64,000 nucleotides of DNA from Mycobacterium parmense (GCF_010730575.1 NZ_AP022614.1:2046001-2110000); one strand, 5' to 3'; shown: positions 18,744 to 27,677, counted from the stretch's first letter. Notes: generated by a model from the sequence alone, not told the origin. Made by a program: numbers and translations.

Positions 18744-20318
18744 TCACCGTCTCGGTGTCACCGGGCTTCGTCGTGCTCCGCAAGCGAAGAGCAACGTTAC
18801 CCCCAGAGCCAGCAACGCAGGTCCTATCGCGAGCATCAGGCCGACGGCGCCGGCGGTGGCGCCGGCCAGCGCCCCCCGTAGCCACAGGCGACTGCGGACC
18901 CAGGCGTTGTCGGCGCCGGAAGGCCGGATCTCGACCGGCAGTATCGCCCTGACGTCGGGGTCCCCGAGGATACGGGCCAGGCGCTGCGGGTTGGGATACG
19001 CGAGGCTCCCCACAACGCCGTGCCCGCCGCCGGCTCGAAGATCGCCGATGTCGTTCGTTTCGAGGTAGGCCTGCGCATTCACCTGCTGTTGACGCGCCGA
19101 CCTGCTCCAGTCAACGGCTCCGAGCAGCGAGCCGCAGTAACCGAGCGCCGCGATGGCCGCCACCACGATGAACATCCACGCCGCGGCGCAGCGCCGCGCG
19201 TAACGCTGCGATCGCGGGGAACGCGCCCCGTCCGCCAGCGCGAACACCGCCACCAGTCCCAGCGGGTACGCGAGCAGGACGATATCCAAATACCGTACTG
19301 CGATGAGGGTTCCACGACCGTAGGCGAGCATCGCGAGCTGGATGAGGAGCCATCCGCCTATTCCGAGGGCCACCCAGGCGCGGTGGGAGACGGCCGGGCG
19401 CCCGTCGAGGATGTGGCGGCAGTACCAGATCATCGGCGCGACACCGGCCAACGTCAGGACGCCGTATTCGCACAGCCCCTCGGCGAACGCCCACGGGGTG
19501 GTCGTCGAAGCCGCGGCGGTCCCCTCCCACCCGACCATGGCCACGGCGACGGAGACCATGACGGCGATCGCGACGAACTCACGGCCGCAGCGCTTCCTGA
19601 CGTCGGCGGCCAGCTGCAGGCCCACCAGCCCGCCGGCCGCCACGATCGCCGCCACCCCCACCCCGAAGGACAGGCAACCGAGGACCGCGGCGGTGAGCGC
19701 ACCGAACCAACGCGCGGAGAAAGCCGGCGCGGTGGCGAATCCCACGAGCGTCGCGATGCCGAACAGCAGCGCGAGGTAGAGCTGACACTGAAAGCCCCAC
19801 AGCTCGTTCTCGTACCCGATGGGAATCGCGAAGAGCCACGCGACGAAGCACGCGAACAGCAGCCGGCGGTGCGGCGCGACCAGCGGCATCAACAGCGCCG
19901 CGAGCCAGGTGATCGCCGCGGTGTGGACGACCGCGCCGACGATCATCTCCAGACGCGTGTCCCAGTGGCCGGCCAGTTCCAGATGCACCAGGGCGAGCAC
20001 CCGCGCCACGAAGATGCGGTGCTCGTTATGCGGAGCGAAGAGATCGGCGAAGGAGAGCACCCCCTTGAGGTAGGGCGAATACAGCCTCGACGCCTCCGCG
20101 TCCCACTGATCCAGCAGTGGCATGGGCGAGCCGAGCGCCGAGATGACCATGAGCTTGGCGCCGAAGACGGCGCAGGCGACGGCGATCAACAGCGCGGGTA
20201 CACGGTTGCGCGTCTTCGGCACCTCGTTCGTGGCCCGCGGCACCCGGTCGTCAGAGGGCACGTGCGGCGCCTGCTCGGCGACCGCGTCCGCCGGCGCCGA
20301 GTCCACCTGCTCACTCAT
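18744..20318 (-). CDS. Multi-pass membrane protein of the LOS locus
   Basis: A 524-residue protein with a Pro/Asp-rich cytoplasmic N-terminus (about 1-40) and then roughly ten hydrophobic segments, e.g. PALLIAVACAVFGAKLMVI and WLAALLMPLV. A long first extracytoplasmic loop contains DQWDAE and APHNEHR; acidic residues in such a loop are characteristic of GT-C glycosyltransferases, but I do not recognise a named family. Alternatives are a sugar-lipid flippase part or an anchoring factor. Its start overlaps the stop of the methyltransferase/GT2 fusion by 8 bp, so both are made together. Confidence 0.65.
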   Translation of the reverse strand: MSEQVDSAPADAVAEQAPHVPSDDRVPRATNEVPKTRNRVPALLIAVACAVFGAKLMVISALGSPMPLLDQWDAEASRLYSPYLKGVLSFADLFAPHNEHRIFVARVLALVHLELAGHWDTRLEMIVGAVVHTAAITWLAALLMPLVAPHRRLLFACFVAWLFAIPIGYENELWGFQCQLYLALLFGIATLVGFATAPAFSARWFGALTAAVLGCLSFGVGVAAIVAAGGLVGLQLAADVRKRCGREFVAIAVMVSVAVAMVGWEGTAAASTTTPWAFAEGLCEYGVLTLAGVAPMIWYCRHILDGRPAVSHRAWVALGIGGWLLIQLAMLAYGRGTLIAVRYLDIVLLAYPLGLVAVFALADGARSPRSQRYARRCAAAWMFIVVAAIAALGYCGSLLGAVDWSRSARQQQVNAQAYLETNDIGDLRAGGGHGVVGSLAYPNPQRLARILGDPDVRAILPVEIRPSGADNAWVRSRLWLRGALAGATAGAVGLMLAIGPALLALGVTLLFACGARRSPVTPRR

Positions 20319-21783
20319 CGTCGCCCGCTCGGTACCGTCGCAGCAGCCGGAACGCCCCCAGCGAGGCGAGCCCGCCGCCGGCCCAGGTCAGCATCGGGCG
20401 CCGCATCGCCACGCCGTACCAGTGCAGGTAGGCCGGCAGCCAGCCGATCAGATCGAACTTGCTGGTGCCCGCGGTTCGGTCATCCCAGCTGCTGGGAACC
20501 TGATCGATTCGGTAGCCGAGCAGATGCGCCTTGGTCGTCAGCTCCAGCCCCACCTCGAACCCGCGCAGGCTCTCCACCGGAACCTCCTCGAGGAAGCGGC
20601 GACTGTAGGCGCGGAAGTTGGTGGTGGCGTCGTGGGTGGGCACGCGGCCCACGTAATGCAGGCTGAGTCCGGCGGTCCGCGACATCAGCGTCTTCAACCG
20701 AGGACCGCCGCGCTGGGTCCCGCCCGGCATGTACCGCGACCCACTGACGACGTCGGCTCCCTCGTCGCGAATCTTGGCTGCCATCAACGGGATCACCGAT
20801 GGCGGGTCCGACAGGTCGGCCATGCTGGTGACGACGACGTCGCCGTCTGCGGCCGCGAAACCGGCAATCAGCGCGTTCGCCACGCCGTTGCCCAGGGAAT
20901 TTCGCACCAGGCGCACCGTGGCGGGCCGGTCCGGCATCGCGGCCAGAGCCGGCAGTGTGCTGTCCGCGTCGAAGTCGTAACACACCAGTAGCTCGTGTGG
21001 GGTGTCCGCCAGCGCCTCGCTGAGCTTCCTGACGCATTGTTGGATGTTGTCGCCCTCGTTGTAGACCGGGATGACGACGCTCACCAGGCGCCGGTCGCCC
21101 GCCGCGCTTCGGTGGGCCGGCTTGCGGGCGCGAATGACGAACTGCTTGCCGAAGATTGGCCACGCCGCGCGGGTGCGCAGGTACGTACGGACCAGGATCG
21201 GCGCCTGGGGCAGCGGCGAGGAAGAGGTGTACGGCAGGAAGCGGTCGACGTCGTCGACGATCTCGAAATCATTGAACTTCAGCAGTTCGACCAGCGACCG
21301 GTCGCTGATCGGCACGGTGTGGTCCCAGAAGTCCCAGTAGTTGCCGGGAACGAAGCGGATGTTGGGCCCCATGGCGATCAGGTGCCCGCCGGGTTTGAGG
21401 ACCCTGACGGCTTCGGCGATGGTGCGCTCGACCTCGGCCTTGCCGTCCAGGTGCTCCAGCAGATTGCTGGTGAAGACCACATCGACCGAATCGTCGTCGA
21501 GGAACGAGAGATCGTCGGCGCGGCCCCGGTGGAATTCGATGCCGGCGCCCAGCATCGCGGCACTGTCCGGGTTCAGGTCGACGCCGATCCGGCGTGCCGC
21601 GCTGACATGGTTGAGGAACTCGCCGTAACCGCATCCGAGGTCCACCACGGTGTCGCTGCGCCGGATCCACGCCTGGAAGAAGTCGCGCACCAGAACGGCC
21701 CAGATCGCAGAGCGTGACTCGACCGTGTGGCCGAACCGGTTGCGGTACAGCTGCTGCAGGTCAGGGTCCCCGTCGATGCGCAT
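20311..21783 (-). CDS. Bifunctional protein: N-terminal methyltransferase fused to GT2 glycosyltransferase
   Basis: A 490-residue two-domain protein. Residues 1 to about 220 are a class I methyltransferase (VDLGCGYGEFLNHV, 47-60; SNLLEHL; KPGGHLIAMGP). Residues from about 232 are a family-2 glycosyltransferase (LVSVVIPVYNEGDN, acidic CYDFDADST, and MADLSDPP as the DxD-like motif), ending in one hydrophobic segment near 465-485 as in dolichol-phosphate-mannose-synthase-like enzymes. A similar gene lies next to the epimerase and dehydrogenase genes in the M. marinum LOS locus as I recall it, which supports an LOS function. The fusion suggests a sugar is transferred and methylated in one complex. 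Confidence 0.82.
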   Translation of the reverse strand: MRIDGDPDLQQLYRNRFGHTVESRSAIWAVLVRDFFQAWIRRSDTVVDLGCGYGEFLNHVSAARRIGVDLNPDSAAMLGAGIEFHRGRADDLSFLDDDSVDVVFTSNLLEHLDGKAEVERTIAEAVRVLKPGGHLIAMGPNIRFVPGNYWDFWDHTVPISDRSLVELLKFNDFEIVDDVDRFLPYTSSSPLPQAPILVRTYLRTRAAWPIFGKQFVIRARKPAHRSAAGDRRLVSVVIPVYNEGDNIQQCVRKLSEALADTPHELLVCYDFDADSTLPALAAMPDRPATVRLVRNSLGNGVANALIAGFAAADGDVVVTSMADLSDPPSVIPLMAAKIRDEGADVVSGSRYMPGGTQRGGPRLKTLMSRTAGLSLHYVGRVPTHDATTNFRAYSRRFLEEVPVESLRGFEVGLELTTKAHLLGYRIDQVPSSWDDRTAGTSKFDLIGWLPAYLHWYGVAMRRPMLTWAGGGLASLGAFRLLRRYRAGDDE

Positions 21784-21812
21784 GTCGTCCCTAACGGTAG
21801 AACCAACGCGCG

Positions 21813-22832
21813 TCAGATGGTCCCGGCTTCGACGGCGTTCGCGACCCAGGGTATGACCTCGTCGAGCATGGCATCGAGCGTGGTGGCGGCCTCGAAGCCG
21901 AGCACCTCGGACGCCTTCTCGACGTCGGGCGACCGCAGCTGGACGTCATGCTCGAAAGGCGGATCGCTTTCGTAGCGGAACGGGACGCCGGGACGCATCT
22001 TGCGCCAGATCACCTCCGCCAACTCCAGCACCGTGGTGGCCTGCGGGGTGGACAGGTTGAAGTCGCCGTTGAGGGCGGCGGGGTGCTCCATGCAGGTACG
22101 GATGCCGCGAGCCAGATCACCGCCGTAGGTGTAGTGACGCACCTGCGTGCCGTCGCCGAGGATGTGCAGGGGGTCCTGGCCCTTGGCGACCTTCTGGATG
22201 AGGTCCGGAACCACGTGACTCATGGCGAGTTTGACATTTCCACTGGGAATCTCGCGCCCGCCCAGCGCCCGCTGCTCGCCCGTGCCCACACAGTTGAACG
22301 GCCGGATGATGGTGTACGGCAGGCCGTACTGCTCGTAGGCGCCGTGCGCGAAGTACTCACATGCCAACTTCTGAAAGCCGTATGTGCTTGTGGGCGGCGG
22401 ACATTCGGTGATGTGTTTTTCGGGCGTCGGGAAGATGGTCGCGTTCTCGAAGACCATCGACGAGCTGATCACGTTGATCTTCTTGAGCCAGCCCTTGCGG
22501 TAGGCGTAGATCGCGGTGTCGAAGTGCGCTGCGGCAATGCGCTCGTTCTCGGCGAGCAGGTCGTAGGCGTACTCGTGGAAGTACGTGATGCCGCCGATGC
22601 GTGCGGCGCTGGCCACCATCTGGTCGCATCCCTGCACCAGGCGGCACATGAGGTCGACGTCTTTGACGTCGCCCTCGACGAAGTGGTAGCCGGGATGCCC
22701 GTCGTAGCTCTTGGCGACCTTGCCGTATTTCGAGTAGTTGTCGATCCCGACGACCTCGTGCCCGGCGCGAAGCAGCTCGTCGACGACGTAGCCGTTGATG
22801 AACCCCGCGCTGCCGGTGACCAGAACCTTCAC
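21813..22832 (-). CDS. NAD-dependent NDP-sugar epimerase/dehydratase
   Basis: A 339-residue extended SDR protein. It begins MKVLVTGSAGFINGYVVDEL; the usual GFIG is GFIN here, but the glycine-rich loop is otherwise intact. SSSMVFENATIFP and TSTYGFQKLACEYF give the catalytic Ser and YxxxK pair, and VRHYTYGGDLARGI is the conserved substrate-binding block. GTG 22832 is chosen because it overlaps the dehydrogenase stop (GTGA) and matches family N-termini. Probably it acts on the uronic-acid or hexose nucleotide produced by the upstream dehydrogenase. Confidence 0.85.
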   Translation of the reverse strand: MKVLVTGSAGFINGYVVDELLRAGHEVVGIDNYSKYGKVAKSYDGHPGYHFVEGDVKDVDLMCRLVQGCDQMVASAARIGGITYFHEYAYDLLAENERIAAAHFDTAIYAYRKGWLKKINVISSSMVFENATIFPTPEKHITECPPPTSTYGFQKLACEYFAHGAYEQYGLPYTIIRPFNCVGTGEQRALGGREIPSGNVKLAMSHVVPDLIQKVAKGQDPLHILGDGTQVRHYTYGGDLARGIRTCMEHPAALNGDFNLSTPQATTVLELAEVIWRKMRPGVPFRYESDPPFEHDVQLRSPDVEKASEVLGFEAATTLDAMLDEVIPWVANAVEAGTI

Positions 22833-24088
22833 TGGCCCGCCGCACCTGTGCCGGCCCGCGCGAAAGCGGCATCGCGTGGCGCCTTGTCTTCCAGCTCGCT
22901 GAGGTCCAGACATCCCCACACGTCTTCGACGATCTTTCCGTGCGGGATTCGCAGACCCCGGTAGATGGAATGCGGCACGCCGACCACCAGGACGTCGGCG
23001 CGACCGAGAACCGCATCGAGGGCGTGGTAGTCCGGGCCGTCCAGGAAGGGGTCGTGCAGCATGACCTTCTTGGCCTCGAGCATGAGCAGATGCCGCAGCT
23101 TGAAGCTGAGCGAATCACGCGTGTCGTCGCAGTCGGCCTTGAACGTCATCCCGAGAAGGCCAACGGTCTTGTGGCGCAAGTCGACTCGGCGCTTGAGCAT
23201 GTTGACGATGAACTGCGGCTGGCCTTCGTTGATCAGCATGGCCGCATGCCCGAGCATGAAGTTGTTGTTGCTGAAGGCGGCGAGCTGCATGGTGTCCTTC
23301 AGCAGGCAGGGCCCGGCCGCCAAGCCGGCCCTGGGCATGCTGTCGACCCGGCCGTTCTTGTAGGTGGCCGCGTGGTGGACGCTGTTGAAGTCGAGGCCGG
23401 CCTCGCGGCTGAGCAGGTAGAACTGGTTGGCGACCGCGAATTGGATGTAGCGGTAGGCGTTGCAGAAAAGCTTGGCCAGCTCGGCTTCCTGCGGTTGTAC
23501 CTCGATGATCTCGCCGGCTATCCGTGAGAAGAGTTCACGCACGACTCGACACCCCTCGGCATCGAACCCACTGATGATCTGCGGGATGACCCTCAGTTCG
23601 CGGATCGAGTGCCCCTGCGCGATCCGTTCGGGGCAAAAGGTCACGTGCACACCGATCCCGCGCTCCTGGAACATCTCGTGCACGCGCCGGCTCAGCCCCG
23701 GGTAGACGGTGCTTCGCAGGATCAGCGTCTGCCCGTCATGGAAATACGGGCTGATCTCGTCGATGATCCGAAAGAAGGTGTGCGCCTGAGGAGTCAGGTA
23801 TTCGTCGACCGGCGTCCCGACGACACAGATCACGATGTCGGAGTTGCGCACAGCCCATGAGTCGGTGGTCGCCGAGAGACGTCCGGTCGGCAGTATGCGC
23901 TTGAGAAGTTCGTCTGCGCCCTCCTCGACGAACGGCATGCGGCCGGCCATGATCGACCTCAACGCGGCGGCGTTGGTGTCGAGGATGTCCACGCGGAACC
24001 CCTCTTCCGCGAGAACCAGGGCCAGCGGCAGTCCGACATGCCCAGCGCCGCCGATGATGCAGATCCGCGTATCGGGTTGAGCTGTCAT
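22829..24088 (-). CDS. UDP-sugar 6-dehydrogenase (UDP-glucose/UDP-ManNAc dehydrogenase family)
   Basis: A 419-residue enzyme oxidising C-6 of a UDP-sugar to the uronate with two NAD+. ICIIGGAGHVGLPLAL (9-24) is the NAD loop, CPERIAQG (152-159) the substrate loop, and GPCLLKD (259-265) holds the catalytic Cys261 with Lys264 and Asp265. The CPERIAQG form is nearer to UDP-N-acetylmannosamine dehydrogenases than to classical UDP-glucose dehydrogenases. A dehydrogenase in this position is required for LOS in M. marinum (remembered as UdgL). It is the first gene of the long reverse-strand run, so the LOS promoter should lie just upstream. Confidence 0.88.
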   Translation of the reverse strand: MTAQPDTRICIIGGAGHVGLPLALVLAEEGFRVDILDTNAAALRSIMAGRMPFVEEGADELLKRILPTGRLSATTDSWAVRNSDIVICVVGTPVDEYLTPQAHTFFRIIDEISPYFHDGQTLILRSTVYPGLSRRVHEMFQERGIGVHVTFCPERIAQGHSIRELRVIPQIISGFDAEGCRVVRELFSRIAGEIIEVQPQEAELAKLFCNAYRYIQFAVANQFYLLSREAGLDFNSVHHAATYKNGRVDSMPRAGLAAGPCLLKDTMQLAAFSNNNFMLGHAAMLINEGQPQFIVNMLKRRVDLRHKTVGLLGMTFKADCDDTRDSLSFKLRHLLMLEAKKVMLHDPFLDGPDYHALDAVLGRADVLVVGVPHSIYRGLRIPHGKIVEDVWGCLDLSELEDKAPRDAAFARAGTGAAGQ

Positions 24089-24500
24089 GCGAAACGCCCC
24101 TTCGTTTCCATCTCCCCGCCCACTCGACTTCGGGCGGCGGGGACAGCGATCGCGATATTCAATTTGGGTCCCGATTGTTCGGAGCCTACGAGATCGCTAT
24201 GAGCGGTGGGGCGTTTTCAACAAGTCGCAACATCGCCATAACTTGTCGGTTCCACGAAAGCCCCAGCGCCCTCAGATCTTTGGACACACGACAAATAAGT
24301 CGCGGCGAAGGGGTCGAACCGGGCGGTTGGAATTACGACGCCTCAACTGCCCGAGTGGTCGAGGTGGTCGGCCGCTTTCCAAACCGTCGGTTTGCGCACA
24401 CGCGCAGTCGATGGATTCGCGCACACCTGGGCGGGCGGAATTGCGGTCGGCGGATCCGCCTTGCGGCGTTCAACTGGAACGGCGGATCACTGCGCCTGCC
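24089..24500. other. 412-bp non-coding gap, likely LOS promoter region
   Basis: No convincing gene is present. It is relatively AT-richer between 24160 and 24290 and probably holds the promoter for the reverse-strand LOS operon starting at 24088. A perfect inverted repeat CAAACC-GTC-GGTTTG lies at 24380-24394, without a T-tract on either strand. A stretch at 24330-24380 superficially resembles a tRNA D-arm but has no acceptor or T-stem pairing. It also contains the 3' flank of lipL, whose stop lies at 24501. Confidence 0.6.
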
Positions 24501-25787
24501 TCAGCCCGTCGCGGCCCCCGGCTGGTAGTACGGCGCCCCGTATTCGGTCACCGGGCGCAGGCCGTGTTTGCGCGCCTTCGCGGCGGCCTGCCGCATCAAC
24601 TGATAGATCGCGACGAAGGCGGCGTGATCGGTCGCCACGAACGGCGTCAGCAGCCGGTTGTGCACCAGCGCGAAAGCGATTCCCGTCGCCGGGTCGCACC
24701 ACCCGACCGAGCCGCCCAGGCCGACATGCCCGAACCCCGGCATCACGTTGCCGATCGGCAGGCTGTGGTAGCCCAGGTGGAAAGCCAACGGCACGAACAG
24801 GTTTCGGTCCGGGCGCAGGCTTCGCTCGCCGGTGAGGCCCGCCACCAGCTCACGCGACAGGAACTGGGTTCCGTCGACCTCGCCGTCGTTGGCGATGGCG
24901 CCGTACATCCTCGCCAGCCCGCGTGCCGTCACCACCCCGTTGGCCGCCGGGATCTCGGCGTCCAGCAGCGGGATGTCACCTTGGACGGCACCGACGATTC
25001 CCTTGAAGTACATCGACCGGTAGGCCCCGGAGAGCTGGTTGGCCACCTTGCGCGTCACGTAGCCGACGATCGGGTTGCCGACCATGTTCTTCGGCAGGAT
25101 GATCTCGGCGGCCCGCGTCGGCGCGCCGGCCGGCGGCCGTCCCAGGTACATGCCGTCGGTGCCCAGGGGCGCGGCGAGCTCCTCGCGGATCAGCACGGCC
25201 ATGCCTTTTCCGGTGACCGACCGCGCCAGCCCGGACATCAGCCAGCCGAAGGTGAGCGCGTGGTAGGCCGACTTGCCCAGCAGCCGCCCCGGGGCCGCCG
25301 CGGCCAATCGCCGCTCCATCGCGACGTGATCCAGCAGGTCTTCCATGGTGGCGCCGCGCAGACCGGACAGGCCGCCCTGGTGGCGCATCACCTGGCGCAC
25401 CGTGAGGGCGGCCTTGCCGTTGGCGGCGAAATCCGGCCAGTACTCGGCGACCGGCGCGTCGTAGTCGATCAGCCCGCGGTCGGCGAGCCGGTGGATGACG
25501 GTGGCGGCCATCCCCTTGGTCGCCGAGAACACCATCGGGGCGGTGTCCTCCGACCACGGCCGCTGACCCCCCCGGTCCGACCAGCCCGTCCACACGTCGA
25601 CGACGGGTTGACCGTCGACATACACGGCCAGCGCGCCGCCGCCGAACCGGCGCGCGGGGAACATGCTGGCGAAGCTCCGAACGACGCAACCGAAATGGGA
25701 GTCCGCCGCGCCCGACATGCGATGACCTGCGTCAGGGTCATCGCCATAAAAGACCGCGCGTCGATCGACTCCGGTGTCCATCGTCAC
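24501..25787 (-). CDS. lipL: Beta-lactamase-fold serine esterase, LipL-like
   Basis: A 428-residue serine hydrolase of the class C beta-lactamase/esterase family. SATKG provides the SxxK catalytic serine and lysine (about residue 87-91), a Tyr in KSAYHALTFGW fits the YxN-like site, and FGHVGLGGSVGW is the C-terminal HxG-type block. Length and sequence match M. tuberculosis LipL (Rv1497, 429 residues), a surface-associated esterase with weak beta-lactamase features. No signal peptide is visible. In M. tuberculosis it also lies next to meaB/argK, but here a toxin-antitoxin pair and a patatin intervene. Confidence 0.9.
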   Translation of the reverse strand: MTMDTGVDRRAVFYGDDPDAGHRMSGAADSHFGCVVRSFASMFPARRFGGGALAVYVDGQPVVDVWTGWSDRGGQRPWSEDTAPMVFSATKGMAATVIHRLADRGLIDYDAPVAEYWPDFAANGKAALTVRQVMRHQGGLSGLRGATMEDLLDHVAMERRLAAAAPGRLLGKSAYHALTFGWLMSGLARSVTGKGMAVLIREELAAPLGTDGMYLGRPPAGAPTRAAEIILPKNMVGNPIVGYVTRKVANQLSGAYRSMYFKGIVGAVQGDIPLLDAEIPAANGVVTARGLARMYGAIANDGEVDGTQFLSRELVAGLTGERSLRPDRNLFVPLAFHLGYHSLPIGNVMPGFGHVGLGGSVGWCDPATGIAFALVHNRLLTPFVATDHAAFVAIYQLMRQAAAKARKHGLRPVTEYGAPYYQPGAATG

Positions 25788-25914
25788 GAACCAAAATTTA
25801 CTAGGACTTCACACCTTCCATGCAGAAACCTCAAATATTTACCAAACCGTTAGTGGGTTGCGGCCCTACATGTGCGCACAAAGGTCTGGTTAGGAATTTT
25901 TATGGGCCGCCGAA

Positions 25915-25932
25915 CGTAGCACAGGTGCTACG
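25915..25932. promoter_or_regulatory. Palindromic operator upstream of toxin-antitoxin operon
   Basis: CGTAGCAC-AG-GTGCTACG is a perfect 8-bp inverted repeat with a 2-bp centre, ending 8 bp before the antitoxin ATG at 25941. Phd/YefM and VapB antitoxins autoregulate by binding such palindromes, so this is probably their operator. Its position over the start region would block initiation of a very short leader transcript. Confidence 0.72.
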
Positions 25933-25940
25933 CTCGGCGA

Positions 25941-26195
25941 ATGGCCAAACAAATCACTCAGCGCGAGCTGCGCAACCACAGCGGCGAGATCATGCGCCGG
26001 CTCGACCAGGGCGACTCATTTGTTGTGACCAGGAATGGCATCCCGGTCGGCGAGCTTTCTCCCTTGCGCCGGCATCGATTCGTCACCGGCGAAACGGCCG
26101 TCGCCGCGTTCAGGGGCGCTCCGCCGGTGGACTTCGAACGGTTCCGCGCAGATCTCGATCAGGTCGCCGCCCAGGACATCGCGCCTCGTGGCTGA
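25941..26195 (+). CDS. Phd/YefM-type antitoxin
   Basis: An 84-residue antitoxin. The N-terminal ITQRELRNHSGEIMRRLDQG is the DNA-binding Phd/YefM fold, followed by FVVTRNGIPVGELSP, its usual second strand pair; the C-terminal half (from about residue 50) is the flexible toxin-binding part. It should neutralise the PIN toxin encoded next and repress the operon through the palindrome at 25915-25932. The toxin gene overlaps it by 8 bp, ensuring coupled translation. Confidence 0.88.
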   Translation: MAKQITQRELRNHSGEIMRRLDQGDSFVVTRNGIPVGELSPLRRHRFVTGETAVAAFRGAPPVDFERFRADLDQVAAQDIAPRG

Positions 26196-26601
26196 GGCAC
26201 CACGTCAGTCGCGGGGGCTCATCGACACCTCGATCGTTATCGATCTGGATCACATCGACGTCGAGCAACTCCCTACCGAACTGGCCGTCAGTGCCCTGAC
26301 CATGGCTGAGCTTGCCGCCGGCCCTCACGCGACGGCCGATGCCGGCGAGCGTGCACGACGCCAAGATCGCCTACAAAGAGCGGAGGCCACCTTCGATCCA
26401 CTGCCTTTCGATAGCGACTCGGCGAGGGCCTATGGGCGCATCTACGCCGCGGTTGTCGCAACCGGACGCAAGGCGCGGGGCCCCCGCGCCGTTGATCTGC
26501 TGATCGCTGCCACCGCCGTGGCCATCGACCTCCCGCTGTACACGCGCAACGCAGACCATTTTCGAGGGCTTGAACAGCTCCTGACGGTCATCGGCGTATA
26601 G
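26188..26601 (+). CDS. vapC: PIN-domain ribonuclease toxin (VapC family)
   Basis: A 137-residue PIN-domain protein. LIDTSIVIDLD (first catalytic Asp), ALTMAELAAG (Glu), and AVDLLIAATA with YTRNADHF (later Asp residues) give the four-acid metal site of VapC RNases, which cleave tRNA, rRNA or mRNA when freed from antitoxin. GTG 26188 is the start because it overlaps the antitoxin stop and gives the usual toxin N-terminus; longer in-frame starts lie inside the antitoxin. It replaces the mazEF4 pair found near this site in M. tuberculosis, as I recall. Confidence 0.88.
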   Translation: MAEAPRQSRGLIDTSIVIDLDHIDVEQLPTELAVSALTMAELAAGPHATADAGERARRQDRLQRAEATFDPLPFDSDSARAYGRIYAAVVATGRKARGPRAVDLLIAATAVAIDLPLYTRNADHFRGLEQLLTVIGV

Positions 26602-26639
26602 GCCGAGGGTGCCCGCTTGTGTGGCGATTCCCGCGATGT

Positions 26640-27677
26640 TCACCCGGGCGGCGCTTTGTCGGGCCACCGGAACCGCTCGCGGTATGCCGACCAATCCCAC
26701 GTCGACAGGAACGCCTGCGCAGCCTCATAGCCCCTGTTGAAGAGCTCTTCGAGACGCCCCCGGGATGCGCCGAAGTCAAGTACGCCCACGTCAGTCGATT
26801 CGACCAAGATCGCGCGGGAACGAACCCACGGCTGGTTCAGCTGGGTCTGGTCATGACCGACCAGCATGGTGGTGAGCAGGCTCTCCAGCAGAGACGTCTG
26901 ATCGAAGAGACGAAGCGGCCTCAGAGCAGGCATCACCTCGCCAATGCCCTCGGCAATCCTCGGTACCACGGTGATCCCGAACGTGGGCCAGCGTGGCGCT
27001 TTGCCGTCTGGCCGGTCAAAGGTATCGACCGGAAAGTTCGACAGCACGCCACCGTCGACCAGCGTGGATGGCCTACCGGTGGCGCTGGTCAACGTAACCG
27101 GGCGGTAGAAGAACGGAATCGCCATCGAAGCGCGCACGGCGTCCGCAACGAGTTGTTCATCGGGGTCCAGCCCGTAGAGGCGCCGGTAGTCCCACGGTAA
27201 TCGCACCAACTGGGCCGCCGTCAGATCCGCGACAGTGACCACCAGCTTGCAACGCCGCCCTTCGATCAGGTGGTCTTCGTCGAGGGCCAGATCACCGAAC
27301 GAGTTCACGCCCAGGTTTTTCAGCTCACTGCGAATCCAGTCGTAGGCGACGTCGCCGCGGTACATGCTCGAGTCCCGCAGCAGACCCCACGCAGGACCGA
27401 GATAGGGCACGGGTGCCGCGTCACGCCATTCGCGCAGCGGCACCGATAGCGCCAGTTCTTTGACCTCCTGGCTCGTCAGCTGGTCACCATTGGACGCGGC
27501 GGCGAGGATGGCCGCGACGACCGAGCCACCAGAGACCCCTGACGCCCTTTTGAACGAATATCCAGCGTCCATGAGCGCGACGATCGCACCTACCAGGCCG
27601 ATGAACTTGACGCCCCCACCAGAGAGAACCACATCCGCATGTTTCGGCTGCTGGTTCATCTCGCGATCATGTGCCAT
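26640..27677 (-). CDS. Patatin-like phospholipase
   Basis: About 345 residues. GGGVKFIG (oxyanion-hole glycine loop), GVSGGS (nucleophile elbow GxSxG) and VDGGVLSNFP (catalytic Asp in DGG) make the complete Ser-Asp dyad of bacterial patatins, which hydrolyse acyl esters of phospholipids. No signal peptide or membrane helix is apparent, so it is probably cytosolic or delivered by another route. ATG 27677 has AAGG at a suitable distance; ATG 27701 is a longer alternative. It converges with the toxin gene and is 38 bp downstream of meaB. Confidence 0.88.
   Translation of the reverse strand: MAHDREMNQQPKHADVVLSGGGVKFIGLVGAIVALMDAGYSFKRASGVSGGSVVAAILAAASNGDQLTSQEVKELALSVPLREWRDAAPVPYLGPAWGLLRDSSMYRGDVAYDWIRSELKNLGVNSFGDLALDEDHLIEGRRCKLVVTVADLTAAQLVRLPWDYRRLYGLDPDEQLVADAVRASMAIPFFYRPVTLTSATGRPSTLVDGGVLSNFPVDTFDRPDGKAPRWPTFGITVVPRIAEGIGEVMPALRPLRLFDQTSLLESLLTTMLVGHDQTQLNQPWVRSRAILVESTDVGVLDFGASRGRLEELFNRGYEAAQAFLSTWDWSAYRERFRWPDKAPPG

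Noticed and set aside
24320..24400. tRNA-Ser/Leu-like stretch (GCCCGAGTGGTCGAGGTGG and, on the other strand, TTGGAAAGC with GGTTCGACCCC)
   Set aside because: No acceptor stem pairs, the T-stem does not close, and the D- and anticodon-like parts fall on opposite strands.
25861..25910. Separate small gene before the antitoxin
   Set aside because: No start with a ribosome-binding site; the stretch looks like promoter sequence (AATTTTTAT) for the toxin-antitoxin operon.
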